NCBI GenBank assembly: GCA_013360445.1
Contig: JABWBP010000043.1
Location: 1 to 54,366, forward strand
Source of the DNA: Calditrichaceae bacterium
GTDB lineage: Bacteria > Calditrichota > Calditrichia > RBG-13-44-9 > J075
DNA length: 54,366 nucleotides
Direction: 5' to 3'
Below are positions 22,635-31,696 of this stretch, piece after piece. The notes beneath the pieces were generated by a model. It was not told the origin of the DNA. It saw only the letters and a list, made by a program, of their open reading frames with translations, and searched no databases. Every line of letters starts with the position of its first letter. The stretch's first letter is position 1. The position numbers were made by a program, and so were the translations under genes.

Positions 22635-24167
22635 TTATGAGAATTTCCCGGTCACGTCTTCGCGGTTGCGTTTCACCAGCAGCCGGAACTGGTGCGGCGC
22701 CAGGGTTTTATCTTCTTCTAAGATGATCTTCACCCAGTATTTCCACATCAAGCGGAAGCGCCGCCCGAAGGGCTTGTTGTTCAGGAACTCCGCCATGCTC
22801 GGGTGAACTTGCAGAATCACCCGCCGGTCTAAGCGCGTAGCCACGTAGCGGCGAAGAGCGCGTTCGATGTGCGCCAGCACGGTTCCCCGGGTCGGCACCA
22901 GCCCGGTGCCTTCGCACACCGCGCAGGGTTCGGTGATATTGTAAATCAGGCTGGGGCGGATGCGCTCCCGGGTCATTTCCACGATGCTGAATTTGCTCAA
23001 TTCCTGGATGTTGCTGGCGGCGCGGTCGCGGCTGAATTCCTTCAGCAGTTCCATGAACACCCGGCGCTTGTTTCCTTCCTCTTCCATGTCGATGAAATCG
23101 ATGACGATCAACCCTCCCACGTCGCGCAGGCGCAATTGCCGGGCGATCTCCCGGGAAGCTTCCAGGTTGATTTTCAGGGAGTTTTTTTCGTGGTCTTTCC
23201 TTCCGAAATACCGCCCGCTGTTCACGTCCACCACGGTCAGCGCCTCGGTATGCTCAATAATGACGTACCCGCCGTTTTTCATCCACACTTTTTTCTGCAA
23301 GCTCTTTTGAATTTCTTCTTCGACGTTGAAGACGTCGAAAATCGGGCGGCGGGATTTGAAATATTCCACCCGCTCTAACAGTTCCGAACCGGCTTCCTTG
23401 AGGTAACGGGTAATCTCACGGTGCATTTTCCGGGAATCGATCACCACCCGTTTGACGTCGCTGGTAAACAGGTCGCGGATAACGCTGGAGGCCATTCCTA
23501 AGTCTTTGAACAGCAGCATGGGCGGCTTGGCGGTGCGGATTTTCTCTTCGATGACCTGCCACTCCTTCAGCAGCCTGTTCAAATCCTGCTTGAGCACCTC
23601 ATCGGACTTCCCTTCCGCCACGGTGCGCACGATCAACCCGAAATTCTTGGGCAACATTTTGCGCACTAATTGGCGCAGCCGCCGCCGTTCCTGGCTGGTG
23701 CCGATCTTGCGGGAAACTCCCACCCGGTGCTGGTTGGGTACCAGCACCAAAAAGCGCCCCGGCAAGGTCAGCTCCGTGGTGACCCGGGGGCCTTTGTTGC
23801 TGATCGGTTCTTTGATGATTTGAACGGAAACTTCCTGCCCGTTGCGCAGCAGTTCCGAAGGCTCCATGTCCGGGCGGGATTTGCCGCCGCTCTCGGTTTC
23901 TTCTTCCTCGATATCGGCAAAGAGCTGGTTGACGTTGCTTCCCATGTCGGAGAAATGCAAAAACCCGTCCTGCTGAAAACCGATATCGATGAAAGCCGCC
24001 TGCATTCCTTTCACGACTTTCCTTACCCGCCCTTTATAAATGTCTCCCACCATGCGCTCGTTATCGGGGCGTTCTACGAACAACTCCACTAACTTCCCGT
24101 CCTCCAGGAGCGCAATTCGCGTATCTTCATTGGTCGAATTAATAACAATTTCTTTTCGTATAGCCAT
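22635..24167 (-). CDS. rng: Ribonuclease G/E family endoribonuclease, 510 aa
   Basis: This is an RNase G-type single-strand endoribonuclease involved in rRNA maturation and mRNA decay. The N-terminal S1 domain covers about residues 38-125 (GDIYKGRVRKVVKGMQAAFI and DGFLHFSD). The catalytic region contains TVVDVNSGRYFG near residue 315, with the first metal-binding Asp, and GGLIVIDFIDME near 352, with the second. The zinc-link cysteines are in PCAVCEGTG near 418. The long E. coli RNase E scaffold is absent. In many bacteria rng lies beside the TIGR03960/DUF2344 gene, as it does here. Start ATG at 24167 has GAGG upstream. Confidence 0.95.
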   Translation of the reverse strand: MAIRKEIVINSTNEDTRIALLEDGKLVELFVERPDNERMVGDIYKGRVRKVVKGMQAAFIDIGFQQDGFLHFSDMGSNVNQLFADIEEEETESGGKSRPDMEPSELLRNGQEVSVQIIKEPISNKGPRVTTELTLPGRFLVLVPNQHRVGVSRKIGTSQERRRLRQLVRKMLPKNFGLIVRTVAEGKSDEVLKQDLNRLLKEWQVIEEKIRTAKPPMLLFKDLGMASSVIRDLFTSDVKRVVIDSRKMHREITRYLKEAGSELLERVEYFKSRRPIFDVFNVEEEIQKSLQKKVWMKNGGYVIIEHTEALTVVDVNSGRYFGRKDHEKNSLKINLEASREIARQLRLRDVGGLIVIDFIDMEEEGNKRRVFMELLKEFSRDRAASNIQELSKFSIVEMTRERIRPSLIYNITEPCAVCEGTGLVPTRGTVLAHIERALRRYVATRLDRRVILQVHPSMAEFLNNKPFGRRFRLMWKYWVKIILEEDKTLAPHQFRLLVKRNREDVTGKFS

Positions 24168-24230
24168 GGTATCCTCATTGCGGTAACCGCGGCATCGAAC
24201 GTCGCTGCATCACGGTACAGAACGGGGGAA

Positions 24231-24342
24231 AAGTGTTTTTGTGTTATCGTGTTCTGGTGTTTTAGTGTCTTCGTATTAAAACACGATAACACTCAAGCAC
24301 TAAAACACTTGAACACTTAAACACTATAACACTTGCGCACTA
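24231..24342. repeat. Word palindrome, family C, near-perfect copy
   Basis: AAGTGTTTTTGTGTTATCG and GGTGTTTTAGTGTC on one side pair with AAACACGATAACACTC, GCACTAAAACACTTGAAC and ACACTATAACACTTGCGC on the other. The last base triplet, CTA at 24340-24342, is the TAG stop of the minus-strand gene that follows. Confidence 0.88.
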
Positions 24343-26979
24343 AATAATATCAAAAGGTGTTAAAATCGAATCGTTCTCGACGATATATTGTCCCGTTCGC
24401 TGAACCTGGAATTTTCGATACTCGATTCCCCGGGGGGAAAGCAGCGATTCCAATACTTCGGTTATTTTAGCAGTTCTTCCTTCGATGATGTCAATCGTTA
24501 CATTTAAGTTGCTCTGCGTGCGCGTCAATTGGCGCACGTAGGGACGAATATCGACCTCCTTCATCCCCTCCTTGGTCTCCCGGCGAATTTGCACTTCCGG
24601 CTGGGCCAGCCACTCCGCAAGCCATTCTTCCGGCAGGGTGAAATCCGCTAACAGCGCTTCATAAGTGGAGCGGTTGATCACCGCCGCCAGGGCCGGCACT
24701 TTGGCGAAAATACCCTGGTATTGCAGGATCTGGATGCCCCCGGGCAAAAACTGGTTGAAACGTCCCTGGATATCGGTTTCCCGCCCGATTTCCACTTCCA
24801 TATCCAGGTACTCCGCCGTGGAAGCGACTCCCGGGCTTAGCGGCAGCGCGTAGGAAATTTTGGGATTGGGGCGCAGTCCCTGGGAATACACCAGGGGAAT
24901 TTTCGCCAGCCGGGCCGAAAAATCGAACACTCGCACGATGTCCAGATGGGAAAGGAACCGCGCCGGGCCGGATTTGGAATAGCGGATGCGGATTTTTCGC
25001 TTGATCACCTGCACCGGGGCCTGGCGCTTGCGTTCCCGGCGGCCGTATTGCATGGCTTCCCCCTGCGGCCCGCCCATCGCGGCGGATTGGGGCGGAGAAA
25101 CCGCTCCTTTGTCGGCGCTTCCCCGTTCCGCCGGCAGATTGCCCCGCAGCAGCGCCTCGAACTCCGTTCGCGGCAATCCCCCGTAGCCTAACGAAACCAT
25201 ATCCTTGTTCCGGGGATGCAACTGTCCCTGGTACGCCCGCAGCTTCTCTTCTTTGAGATCCGCTTTGGAGGCCCCCAGGTCGATGTGGTCCCAGGGCAGC
25301 GCCACGGTTACGGAGATGGGCGCGAGGCAGGCTTCCCAGTCGATCTCCTTTTCGCGGAACGCCCGCTCCCAGGCCTCCCCGCGAAAAGTTTCCTTGTAGG
25401 CGTCGAGGCGCGCCCCCCGCCGCCAGGCGCTCTCGATTACCTCGCCCGTCCGGCGGTCGCCCCGGGAGAGAGCGGTTTCTAAGCTGGCCAGGCGGGGGTT
25501 TTGAAAAACGGTTTTTACTGGGAGGTCGGCCAGGCTTTGCCGGAGTTGCTCGAATTTTTCTTCTAACAGCGCCGCGGATTCCTGTTTTTCCCACTGGAAA
25601 GGCGTGTGGGGTTTTGGCGAAAACCCCTGCGCCGAGACCAGGAGCTGCGCCTCCGGATAGGATTTGAGGAGCTCCAGGCATTTTTTGGCCAGGGCGGCAA
25701 TGGCGGCGATTTCTTCCGGCTTTTCGGCGGGCAGGCCGAGCATGAAATTCAGCCGGATGGTTTGCCAGCCGTTCTCCAGCGCCAACCTGGCGGCGTCTAA
25801 AATATCCTGGTCGCGCAGGTTCAGGTTCAACACGCTGCGCAGGCGCGGGCCGCCGGCCAGGGGCGAGAGGGCGAACCCATTCTCCTTCAGCGCGCCGGCC
25901 AGCTCCCCGGTTGCCGGCAGGCGCAGCGTTAATTCCGTTGAAGGAAGCGAGATGCTAAGCAGGTGCTCTTCCGCAAGGCATTTCTCCTTCGCAAATCCCC
26001 AGCCGGTCTCCCGGAAAAGCGCATCATTGGATAACAACCGCGCCGCCGGCTCCGCGCCGCTCCCCTGCAAGCATTTTAGCAATTCCCGGTACAAATTCTC
26101 CGCCGATTGTTCCGTTGCCGGGGGAAATACCCGCCCGGGAGCAAAGCGGTTATTTTCCCCCGTAAAGCGTTCGTACTGGCCGGCCGCGGGGCGATTGTTC
26201 GGCAAATCTCCCGGGGGCAGCAGCGGTTTCAGCGGGCAGATTTTTTCGTCCTTAGCGCCGGACCCGGCGGCGGCGTTGCGGATGCGCTCCGGCGCGGAAG
26301 GCTCTAAGCGGGCAATTCCCTGGAACTCCTTAAAATCGTTATACACCGGCTCATAAAATGAGGGAACATACACCCCGGGGATTGCCGCGATAGCCCGGAG
26401 GAACGCCTGCCTGTCACGGCGCCCGCTCTTTGCGCGTCCCGCAGCCGCGGCAATTTCCCACAGGGCAACTGCGGGGTCCCCGGGAACAACTGCATCCAGG
26501 AAAGCGGCCGGCGGTTCGGGATTGATGAGCGCGGGGCCGACGCCGATCACCGGCGGTTCCCCGGCGTTCCGCTCCCGCGCCCGGGGCGGGATGCCGCCGA
26601 GATGCAGCATGGTCAAGAGATTGGTAAATGAGAAGACATCCGGAAAGTAGAAAACGAGCAGATCAAACTCGTTGAGGGGAAATTTGGATTCCACCGAAAA
26701 CAGCGGGATAGCGGCAGCGCGCAGAATCGCTTCCGCGTCGGTTCCGGGAGTATAAACCCGTTCCGCGGAAATATTCGGCAGGCTGTTCAAACAGTGGTAT
26801 AACGTCTCAAATGCAGTATTGCGAATTCCCGCTTCGTATAAATCGGAAAAACACAGGGCAACGCGCAACTGCTCCGGCTGAGGGGATTTCAGAACGGCGT
26901 TATACTCGTTTCCCAGGTAGCGCGCAGGCTTGCTGACAAAGGGCAAGAATTCCGCATCGATCCTGGCCTTTAGCTCCAT
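24340..26979 (-). CDS. TIGR03960-type B12-binding/radical-SAM-like protein fused to DUF2344, without cluster cysteines, 879 aa
   Basis: Residues about 20-175 match the B12-binding-like N-terminal domain of the TIGR03960 family (IPLFSVESKFPLNEFDLLVF, then a Gly-Pro-x-x-x-Asn-Pro-Glu-Pro turn near 148-156). Residues 340-480 match the TIM-barrel half (LLSISLPSTEL; LRSVLNLNL; IRLNFMLGLPAE). Residues about 656-879 are the DUF2344/TIGR03936 domain (IRYSKSGPARFLSHLDIVRV; YSQGLRPNPKISYALPLSPG). The C-x-x-x-C-x-x-C motif that should stand near residues 270-282 is missing; the aligned stretch is RFTGENNRFAPG. No such spacing exists anywhere in the protein, so it should not bind a radical-SAM cluster. 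It overlaps argR by 10 bases, and its TAG stop lies in a family C repeat. Confidence 0.85.
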   Translation of the reverse strand: MELKARIDAEFLPFVSKPARYLGNEYNAVLKSPQPEQLRVALCFSDLYEAGIRNTAFETLYHCLNSLPNISAERVYTPGTDAEAILRAAAIPLFSVESKFPLNEFDLLVFYFPDVFSFTNLLTMLHLGGIPPRARERNAGEPPVIGVGPALINPEPPAAFLDAVVPGDPAVALWEIAAAAGRAKSGRRDRQAFLRAIAAIPGVYVPSFYEPVYNDFKEFQGIARLEPSAPERIRNAAAGSGAKDEKICPLKPLLPPGDLPNNRPAAGQYERFTGENNRFAPGRVFPPATEQSAENLYRELLKCLQGSGAEPAARLLSNDALFRETGWGFAKEKCLAEEHLLSISLPSTELTLRLPATGELAGALKENGFALSPLAGGPRLRSVLNLNLRDQDILDAARLALENGWQTIRLNFMLGLPAEKPEEIAAIAALAKKCLELLKSYPEAQLLVSAQGFSPKPHTPFQWEKQESAALLEEKFEQLRQSLADLPVKTVFQNPRLASLETALSRGDRRTGEVIESAWRRGARLDAYKETFRGEAWERAFREKEIDWEACLAPISVTVALPWDHIDLGASKADLKEEKLRAYQGQLHPRNKDMVSLGYGGLPRTEFEALLRGNLPAERGSADKGAVSPPQSAAMGGPQGEAMQYGRRERKRQAPVQVIKRKIRIRYSKSGPARFLSHLDIVRVFDFSARLAKIPLVYSQGLRPNPKISYALPLSPGVASTAEYLDMEVEIGRETDIQGRFNQFLPGGIQILQYQGIFAKVPALAAVINRSTYEALLADFTLPEEWLAEWLAQPEVQIRRETKEGMKEVDIRPYVRQLTRTQSNLNVTIDIIEGRTAKITEVLESLLSPRGIEYRKFQVQRTGQYIVENDSILTPFDII

Positions 26980-27425
26980 TTCTGACAGGCGATGTTCTCC
27001 AGATCAGTTTTAATCTTGGGCAGGTTGGCCACGGAATCCGGAACTACAATAATCGAATTTTCTCCTGCGACGGTGCCGAGGATGTTGCGGTGTTTGATCT
27101 GATCTATAAACAGGGCCACCCCGGTCGCCCGCCCGGTGATCGTTCTGACCACCAGAACCGATTCATTATTGTAAATTCCTAAAATTTCCATTCCCACTAA
27201 CTTCACAAACGAGTGACTGCTCTCCTGCTCGGAAATAACATAGCGGTATCCCTCCGGAGTTGGAACCCGGATGATCCCCATCTCGTGGAGGTCCCGCGAC
27301 AATGTGGCCTGGGTGGTGTTGTAACCTTTGCCTTGCAGCCTGGATAGCAGTTCGGATTGGTTCGAAATCTGTTCCTCTTGAACGATCTGCTTAATGGCAA
27401 ATTGACGTTCCTTCTTCTTCGCCAT
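26970..27425 (-). CDS. argR: Arginine repressor ArgR, 151 aa
   Basis: ArgR is a hexameric arginine-sensing regulator of arginine biosynthesis and catabolism. The N-terminal winged helix is seen in SELLSRLQGKGYNTTQATLS (24-43) followed by RDLHEMGI. The C-terminal oligomerisation and arginine-binding domain includes VVRTITGRATGVALFID near 91-107 and ILGTVAGENSIIVV near 114-127, the last with the ligand-binding Asp region close by. Length is typical. AAGGAGAGCAAG precedes the ATG. No arginine biosynthesis gene is in the window. The coupling to a TIGR03960-like gene by a 10-base overlap is unusual. Confidence 0.93.
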   Translation of the reverse strand: MAKKKERQFAIKQIVQEEQISNQSELLSRLQGKGYNTTQATLSRDLHEMGIIRVPTPEGYRYVISEQESSHSFVKLVGMEILGIYNNESVLVVRTITGRATGVALFIDQIKHRNILGTVAGENSIIVVPDSVANLPKIKTDLENIACQKWS

Positions 27426-27576
27426 CTTGCTCTCCTTGTTAGATTGATGAAAAGTGCCGATAACTTCCCTGGTTTAATCGGTGCTGGCGACAGAAAAACC
27501 GGCCACGCAAGTTATTCCCATCACCGGCAATTGAATTGATAAAGATCAACGAACCGCTAACCGAAAATGAAGTACG

Positions 27577-27650
27577 CCGGAGTGCAAAGCTTCAGCTTTG
27601 CACCGTCGGCAGGCAACGTGAGTGGCAAAACTAAAGTTTTGCACTCCGGC
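27577..27650. repeat. Family B palindrome pair
   Basis: Two hairpins stand side by side: GTGCAAAGCTTCAGCTTTGCAC (27582-27602 region) and GGCAAAACTAAAGTTTTGC (27624-27643 region). Together they lie inside outer arms GCCGGAGTGCAAA and TTTGCACTCCGGC. The TAG stop of ppdK at 27631-27633 is the loop of the second hairpin. Confidence 0.8.
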
Positions 27651-30408
27651 TGGCTCTCGCTGCCCCCTTTTTCTGCTTTTTGGGCGCCGGCGCGGAGTCG
27701 CGCAGCGCCGCCTGCGCCGCGGCCAGCCGGGCAATCGGCACCCGGAAGGGGGAGCAACTGACATACGACAATCCTAATTGGTGGCAAAACTCCACGGAAG
27801 CCGGGTCGCCGCCGTGCTCCCCGCAGATGCCCAGTTTAATATCCGGCCGGGCGCTGCGCCCTTTTTCGCAGGCGACCTTCATCAGCTCGCCCACCGCATC
27901 GCGATCCACCTGTTGGAACGGATCTCCCGGCAGGATGCGCTTCTCCAGGTAATCGGGCAAAAACCCGCCGATGTCGTCCCGCGAGAACCCGAAGGTCATC
28001 TGGGTCAAATCGTTGGTTCCGAAAGAGAAGAACTGCGCGTACTCGGCCATTTTATCGGCAGTCAACGCCGCGCGGGGAATTTCGATCATGGTTCCCACCA
28101 GGTGCGGGATCGCTTTCATTTTGAACTTGGCGCAGACCTCCTGGTGCACTTTGGCGATCAGATCGAACTGGTGCTTCAATTCCGCGCTGGTGCAGGTCAC
28201 CGGAATCATGATTTCGGGATAAGGTTTCTTCCCTTTTTTCAGCAATTCCGCCGTGGCCTCGAAGATCGCCCGGATTTGCATCTCGGTCACTTCCGGGTAG
28301 GTCACGCCCAACCGCACCCCGCGATGCCCCATCATGGGATTGTTTTCATGCAGCGCATTGGCGCGCTTCTCGAACTCTTCCAGGCTGATCTTCAGACTTT
28401 TGGCGAGCTTTTCCTGCTCTTCGCGATGATGGGGCACGAATTCGTGCAAGGGCGGATCCAGGGTGCGGATGGTCACCGGGAAGCCGTCCATCGCTTCCAG
28501 GGTGCCCTTGATGTCGCTCTTCACGTGGGCAAACAGTTCCTCCAACGCCGCCCGGCGCTCGGCTTCGGTTTTGGAGATGATCATTTTGCGCAGCTTGAAC
28601 AACGGCTCTTCGGAACCTTTGCCGTAGAACATGTGCTCAGTTCGGAACAGCCCGATCCCTTCCGCGCCGAAGGCCCGCGCCTTCCGGGCGTCTTCCGGGG
28701 TATCGGCGTTGGTGCGAACTTTCAGGCGACGAAATTTATCGCACAGTTTCATCAACTCCTGGAACAGGGGGTTATCCTCCGCGGTCTTCACCATGCCCAA
28801 CTGGCCGAGATAGACCACGCCCTTGCTGCCGTTCAGGGAAATCCAGTCGCCTTCTTTGACCTTGTGCTCCCCGGCCAGCAAATATTTCTCTTTGAAATTT
28901 ACCTTGATGCTGCTCGCGCCGACGATGCAGCATTTTCCCCAGCCGCGCGCCACCAGCGCCGCGTGGCTGGTCATCCCCCCGCGGGCGGTAAGGATGGCCT
29001 GCGCCGCGCGCATCCCTTCGATGTCTTCCGGGTTGGTTTCCTCGCGCACCAAAATAACCTTTTCGCCTTTTTTAGCCCACGCCACGGCGTCATTAGCGCT
29101 GAACACCACCCGCCCGGTTCCGCCGCCGGGGCCGGCCGGCAAACCTTTGGCAATCTGGGTAGCCGCTTTTTCCGCTTTCGGGTCTAAAATCGGGTGCAGC
29201 AACTCATCCAATTGCTCCGGTTTCACCCGGGAGACCGCGGTTTTTGCATCGATCAGTTTTTCGTGCATCATGTCCAGGGCCATCTTCAGCGCCGCGGGGC
29301 CGTTCCGTTTCCCCACCCGGCACTGCAGCATGTAGAGCGTGCCGTCCTGGACGGTGAATTCGATGTCGAGCATATCCTTATAATGTTTCTCCAGCCGTTT
29401 CTGAATCCGGTGAAGCTCTTTATAGGCTTTGGGCATGGCGGTTTCCAGGGAGGGCAGGTGGCGGGTATGCTCGGATTTCCCGACCTCATTGACCGGGTTG
29501 GGGGTGCGAATACCGGCCACCACGTCTTCGCCCTGGGCGTTGGGCAGCCATTCGCCGTAGAAATAGTTCTCGCCGGTGGCGGGGTTGCGGGTAAATCCTA
29601 CCCCGGTCGCCGAGGAGTCGCCCATGTTTCCGAACACCATGGCCTGCACGTTGACCGCGGTGCCCCACCCATCCGGAATCCCCTCGATTCGCCGGTAAGC
29701 CACGGCGCGTTTGCCGTTCCAGCTTTGGAAAACCGCGCCGATCCCGCCCCACAGCTGTTCCAGGGCGTCTTCCGGGAAGGGTTTGCCGAGCACTTCCTGC
29801 ACTTTCCGCTTGTAAATTTCGATCAATTCCTTCAAATCATCGGCGGTCAGGTCCGTGTCGCTTTTGCAGCCTTTGGCGTGTTTCATCTTTTCCAGTTCGT
29901 GTTCCAACTGCTGGCGAATGCCCTTGCCCTCTTTCGGCTCGACGCCGGCGGCCTTTTCCATCACCACGTCGGAGTACATCTGGATCAGGCGGCGCTGGGA
30001 ATCATATACGAAGCGGGGATTTTTGGATTTTTTGATCAATCCTTCGCGGGTAATATCGTTCAATCCCACGTTCAGAACCGTTTCCATCATCCCGGGCATG
30101 GAGCTGCGCGCCCCGGAACGCACCGACAGCAGCAGGGGATTCTTTTTGTCGCCGAATTTGGCGCCCATCTCTTTTTCCATTTTTCGCAGCGCTTGCAGCA
30201 CCTGGCCGGAAAGCTCCTTAGGATAGGTACGGTTGTTTTTGTAGTAGTAAGTACACACCTCCGTAGAAATGGTAAAACCGGCAGGCACCGGCATACCTAA
30301 ATTGACCATCTCCGCCAGGTTAGCGCCCTTGCCTCCCAACAACTCCTTCATGTCTGCGCGGCCGTCTGCGCCGTTGGAACCGAAATAATACACGTACTTC
30401 TTAGCCAT
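27631..30408 (-). CDS. ppdK: Pyruvate, phosphate dikinase, 925 aa
   Basis: This enzyme interconverts pyruvate, ATP and phosphate with phosphoenolpyruvate, AMP and diphosphate. The N-terminal nucleotide-binding domain has GGKGANLAEM (26-35) and the GDSSATGVGFTRNP segment. The phosphohistidine domain has GGMTSHAALVARGWGKC with the catalytic His. The C-terminal PEP/pyruvate barrel has GIGLFRTEHMF and LGICGEHGGDP with the catalytic Cys. The length is close to the family's 870-900 plus a basic tail of about 20 residues (PAPKKQKKGAARASRSAKL), whose last residues and stop are encoded by a palindromic repeat. The ATG has AAAAGGAGA upstream. Confidence 0.97.
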   Translation of the reverse strand: MAKKYVYYFGSNGADGRADMKELLGGKGANLAEMVNLGMPVPAGFTISTEVCTYYYKNNRTYPKELSGQVLQALRKMEKEMGAKFGDKKNPLLLSVRSGARSSMPGMMETVLNVGLNDITREGLIKKSKNPRFVYDSQRRLIQMYSDVVMEKAAGVEPKEGKGIRQQLEHELEKMKHAKGCKSDTDLTADDLKELIEIYKRKVQEVLGKPFPEDALEQLWGGIGAVFQSWNGKRAVAYRRIEGIPDGWGTAVNVQAMVFGNMGDSSATGVGFTRNPATGENYFYGEWLPNAQGEDVVAGIRTPNPVNEVGKSEHTRHLPSLETAMPKAYKELHRIQKRLEKHYKDMLDIEFTVQDGTLYMLQCRVGKRNGPAALKMALDMMHEKLIDAKTAVSRVKPEQLDELLHPILDPKAEKAATQIAKGLPAGPGGGTGRVVFSANDAVAWAKKGEKVILVREETNPEDIEGMRAAQAILTARGGMTSHAALVARGWGKCCIVGASSIKVNFKEKYLLAGEHKVKEGDWISLNGSKGVVYLGQLGMVKTAEDNPLFQELMKLCDKFRRLKVRTNADTPEDARKARAFGAEGIGLFRTEHMFYGKGSEEPLFKLRKMIISKTEAERRAALEELFAHVKSDIKGTLEAMDGFPVTIRTLDPPLHEFVPHHREEQEKLAKSLKISLEEFEKRANALHENNPMMGHRGVRLGVTYPEVTEMQIRAIFEATAELLKKGKKPYPEIMIPVTCTSAELKHQFDLIAKVHQEVCAKFKMKAIPHLVGTMIEIPRAALTADKMAEYAQFFSFGTNDLTQMTFGFSRDDIGGFLPDYLEKRILPGDPFQQVDRDAVGELMKVACEKGRSARPDIKLGICGEHGGDPASVEFCHQLGLSYVSCSPFRVPIARLAAAQAALRDSAPAPKKQKKGAARASRSAKL

Positions 30409-30623
30409 CGAGTCTCCTTTTGTTACCGCGTTCGCGTTCGCATCTGAATATTAACAATTACGCATAATTCGTGCAAATAAACCGTGATAGATGAATCAAA
30501 ATTCGATTTTTTTTAAAACAAGTGAGAAATTTAATGCTTACCCCTACCCTTTGCAAAAAAATAAAAAAATGCAATGTATGATAGCGAGTCGTATATTCAC
30601 TTGAAAAAGCCGGGGAACCGAAT

Positions 30624-31688
30624 ATGAAATGGAACCGCATCGTGATAGACGCCATGGGCGGCGACCACGCTCCCGAGGAAATCGTGAAAGGTGCGGCGGA
30701 GGCGTGCCGGAAGAGCGACACCATCCACTGCATTTTTGTGGGCGATGAATTAGGCGTGCGCAGCCTGCTGAAAAAAGAGAAGCTGCGCGAAAGCCGCTGG
30801 GAGATCGTCCACGCCCCGGAGGTGATCGCCATGGAAGACCCGCCCAAAGACGCGGTGCAGGGCAAACCCAACGCTTCCATCAACGTGGCGGCGCGGCTGC
30901 TGCGCGACGGCTACGGCGAGGCCCTGGTGAGCGCGGGCAGCACCGGGGCCACCCTGCTGGCCTGCTCCAACGCGATTCCCCGCATCGGCAGCATCGAGCG
31001 GGCGGTGCTGGCCGCGGTGCTGCCGGCGGTGAGGCACAAACCCGCCGACCCCGGCAAGACGGTGATGCTCGACGTGGGGGCGACCCTGCACGGAACCGTC
31101 AACCAACTGGTCAGTTTTGCGATTATGGGCCTGCACTACGCCAGGGGAGTGTTGGGCATCGAGAATCCCCGGGTGGGGCTGCTGAATATCGGGGAGGAGG
31201 AGACCAAGGGGCACAGCGTGTTGGTGGATACCCACCGGGCGCTGCGGCGCACCCCCCAGGTGAATTTCATCGGCAACGTGGAGGGCAAGGACGTGCTGCG
31301 CGGCGTCGCCGACGTGATCGTGACCGAAGGTTACACCGGCAACACGGTGCTGAAGAGCTTAGAGGGCATGGCGGAATTGACCCTGCAAACCGGCAAGCAA
31401 ATCTGGAAACGGGGAATTCTCTCCAAAGTGGGCCTTGTGATGCTGGCGCCCAAGCTCAAAAAGCTAAAAAAGCGCCTGGACTACTCCGAATACGGCGGCG
31501 CGCCGATTTTAGGCTTTCAAAAATTAGTCATCAAAGCGCACGGGCGCTCCAAAGCCAAAGCGATTATGAACGCGGTGCTGTTAGCGGAAAAATCCATTGC
31601 CAACAACTTAGTGCGCCACATGGAGGAGGCGATGAGGGAATTTTACCTGGGCCTGTTCGAGCATAAACCGGGAGAGAGCGCCTCGTGA
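30624..31688 (+). CDS. plsX: Phosphate acyltransferase PlsX, 354 aa
   Basis: PlsX converts acyl-ACP and phosphate to acyl phosphate, the first committed donor for phosphatidic acid synthesis by PlsY. It acts peripherally at the inner membrane. The landmarks are IDAMGGDHAP near the N-terminus (8-17), ALVSAGSTGATL near 100-111, MLDVGAT near 142, GLLNIGEE near 184 and VTEGYTGNTVLKSLEG near 234-249. Length is typical. The usual partners rpmF and fabH are not adjacent. The 215-bp spacer to divergent ppdK (30409-30623) is AT-rich and presumably holds both promoters, but I could not fit a well-spaced -35/-10 pair. Confidence 0.95.
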   Translation: MKWNRIVIDAMGGDHAPEEIVKGAAEACRKSDTIHCIFVGDELGVRSLLKKEKLRESRWEIVHAPEVIAMEDPPKDAVQGKPNASINVAARLLRDGYGEALVSAGSTGATLLACSNAIPRIGSIERAVLAAVLPAVRHKPADPGKTVMLDVGATLHGTVNQLVSFAIMGLHYARGVLGIENPRVGLLNIGEEETKGHSVLVDTHRALRRTPQVNFIGNVEGKDVLRGVADVIVTEGYTGNTVLKSLEGMAELTLQTGKQIWKRGILSKVGLVMLAPKLKKLKKRLDYSEYGGAPILGFQKLVIKAHGRSKAKAIMNAVLLAEKSIANNLVRHMEEAMREFYLGLFEHKPGESAS

Positions 31689-31696
31689 AACAGGGG

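Noticed and set aside
27778-29187. Long open frame (469 codons) on the plus strand inside ppdK
   Set aside because: It is antisense to a full-length, motif-complete ppdK. Its composition is that of a reverse-frame shadow in GC-rich coding DNA.
29194-30300. Second long plus-strand frame inside ppdK
   Set aside because: Same reason: ppdK motifs on the minus strand continue through this whole region.
30551-30582. Sigma-70-type promoter TTGCAA...TATGAT before plsX
   Set aside because: The spacing is 20 bases, too long for a confident call, and the region is generally AT-rich.
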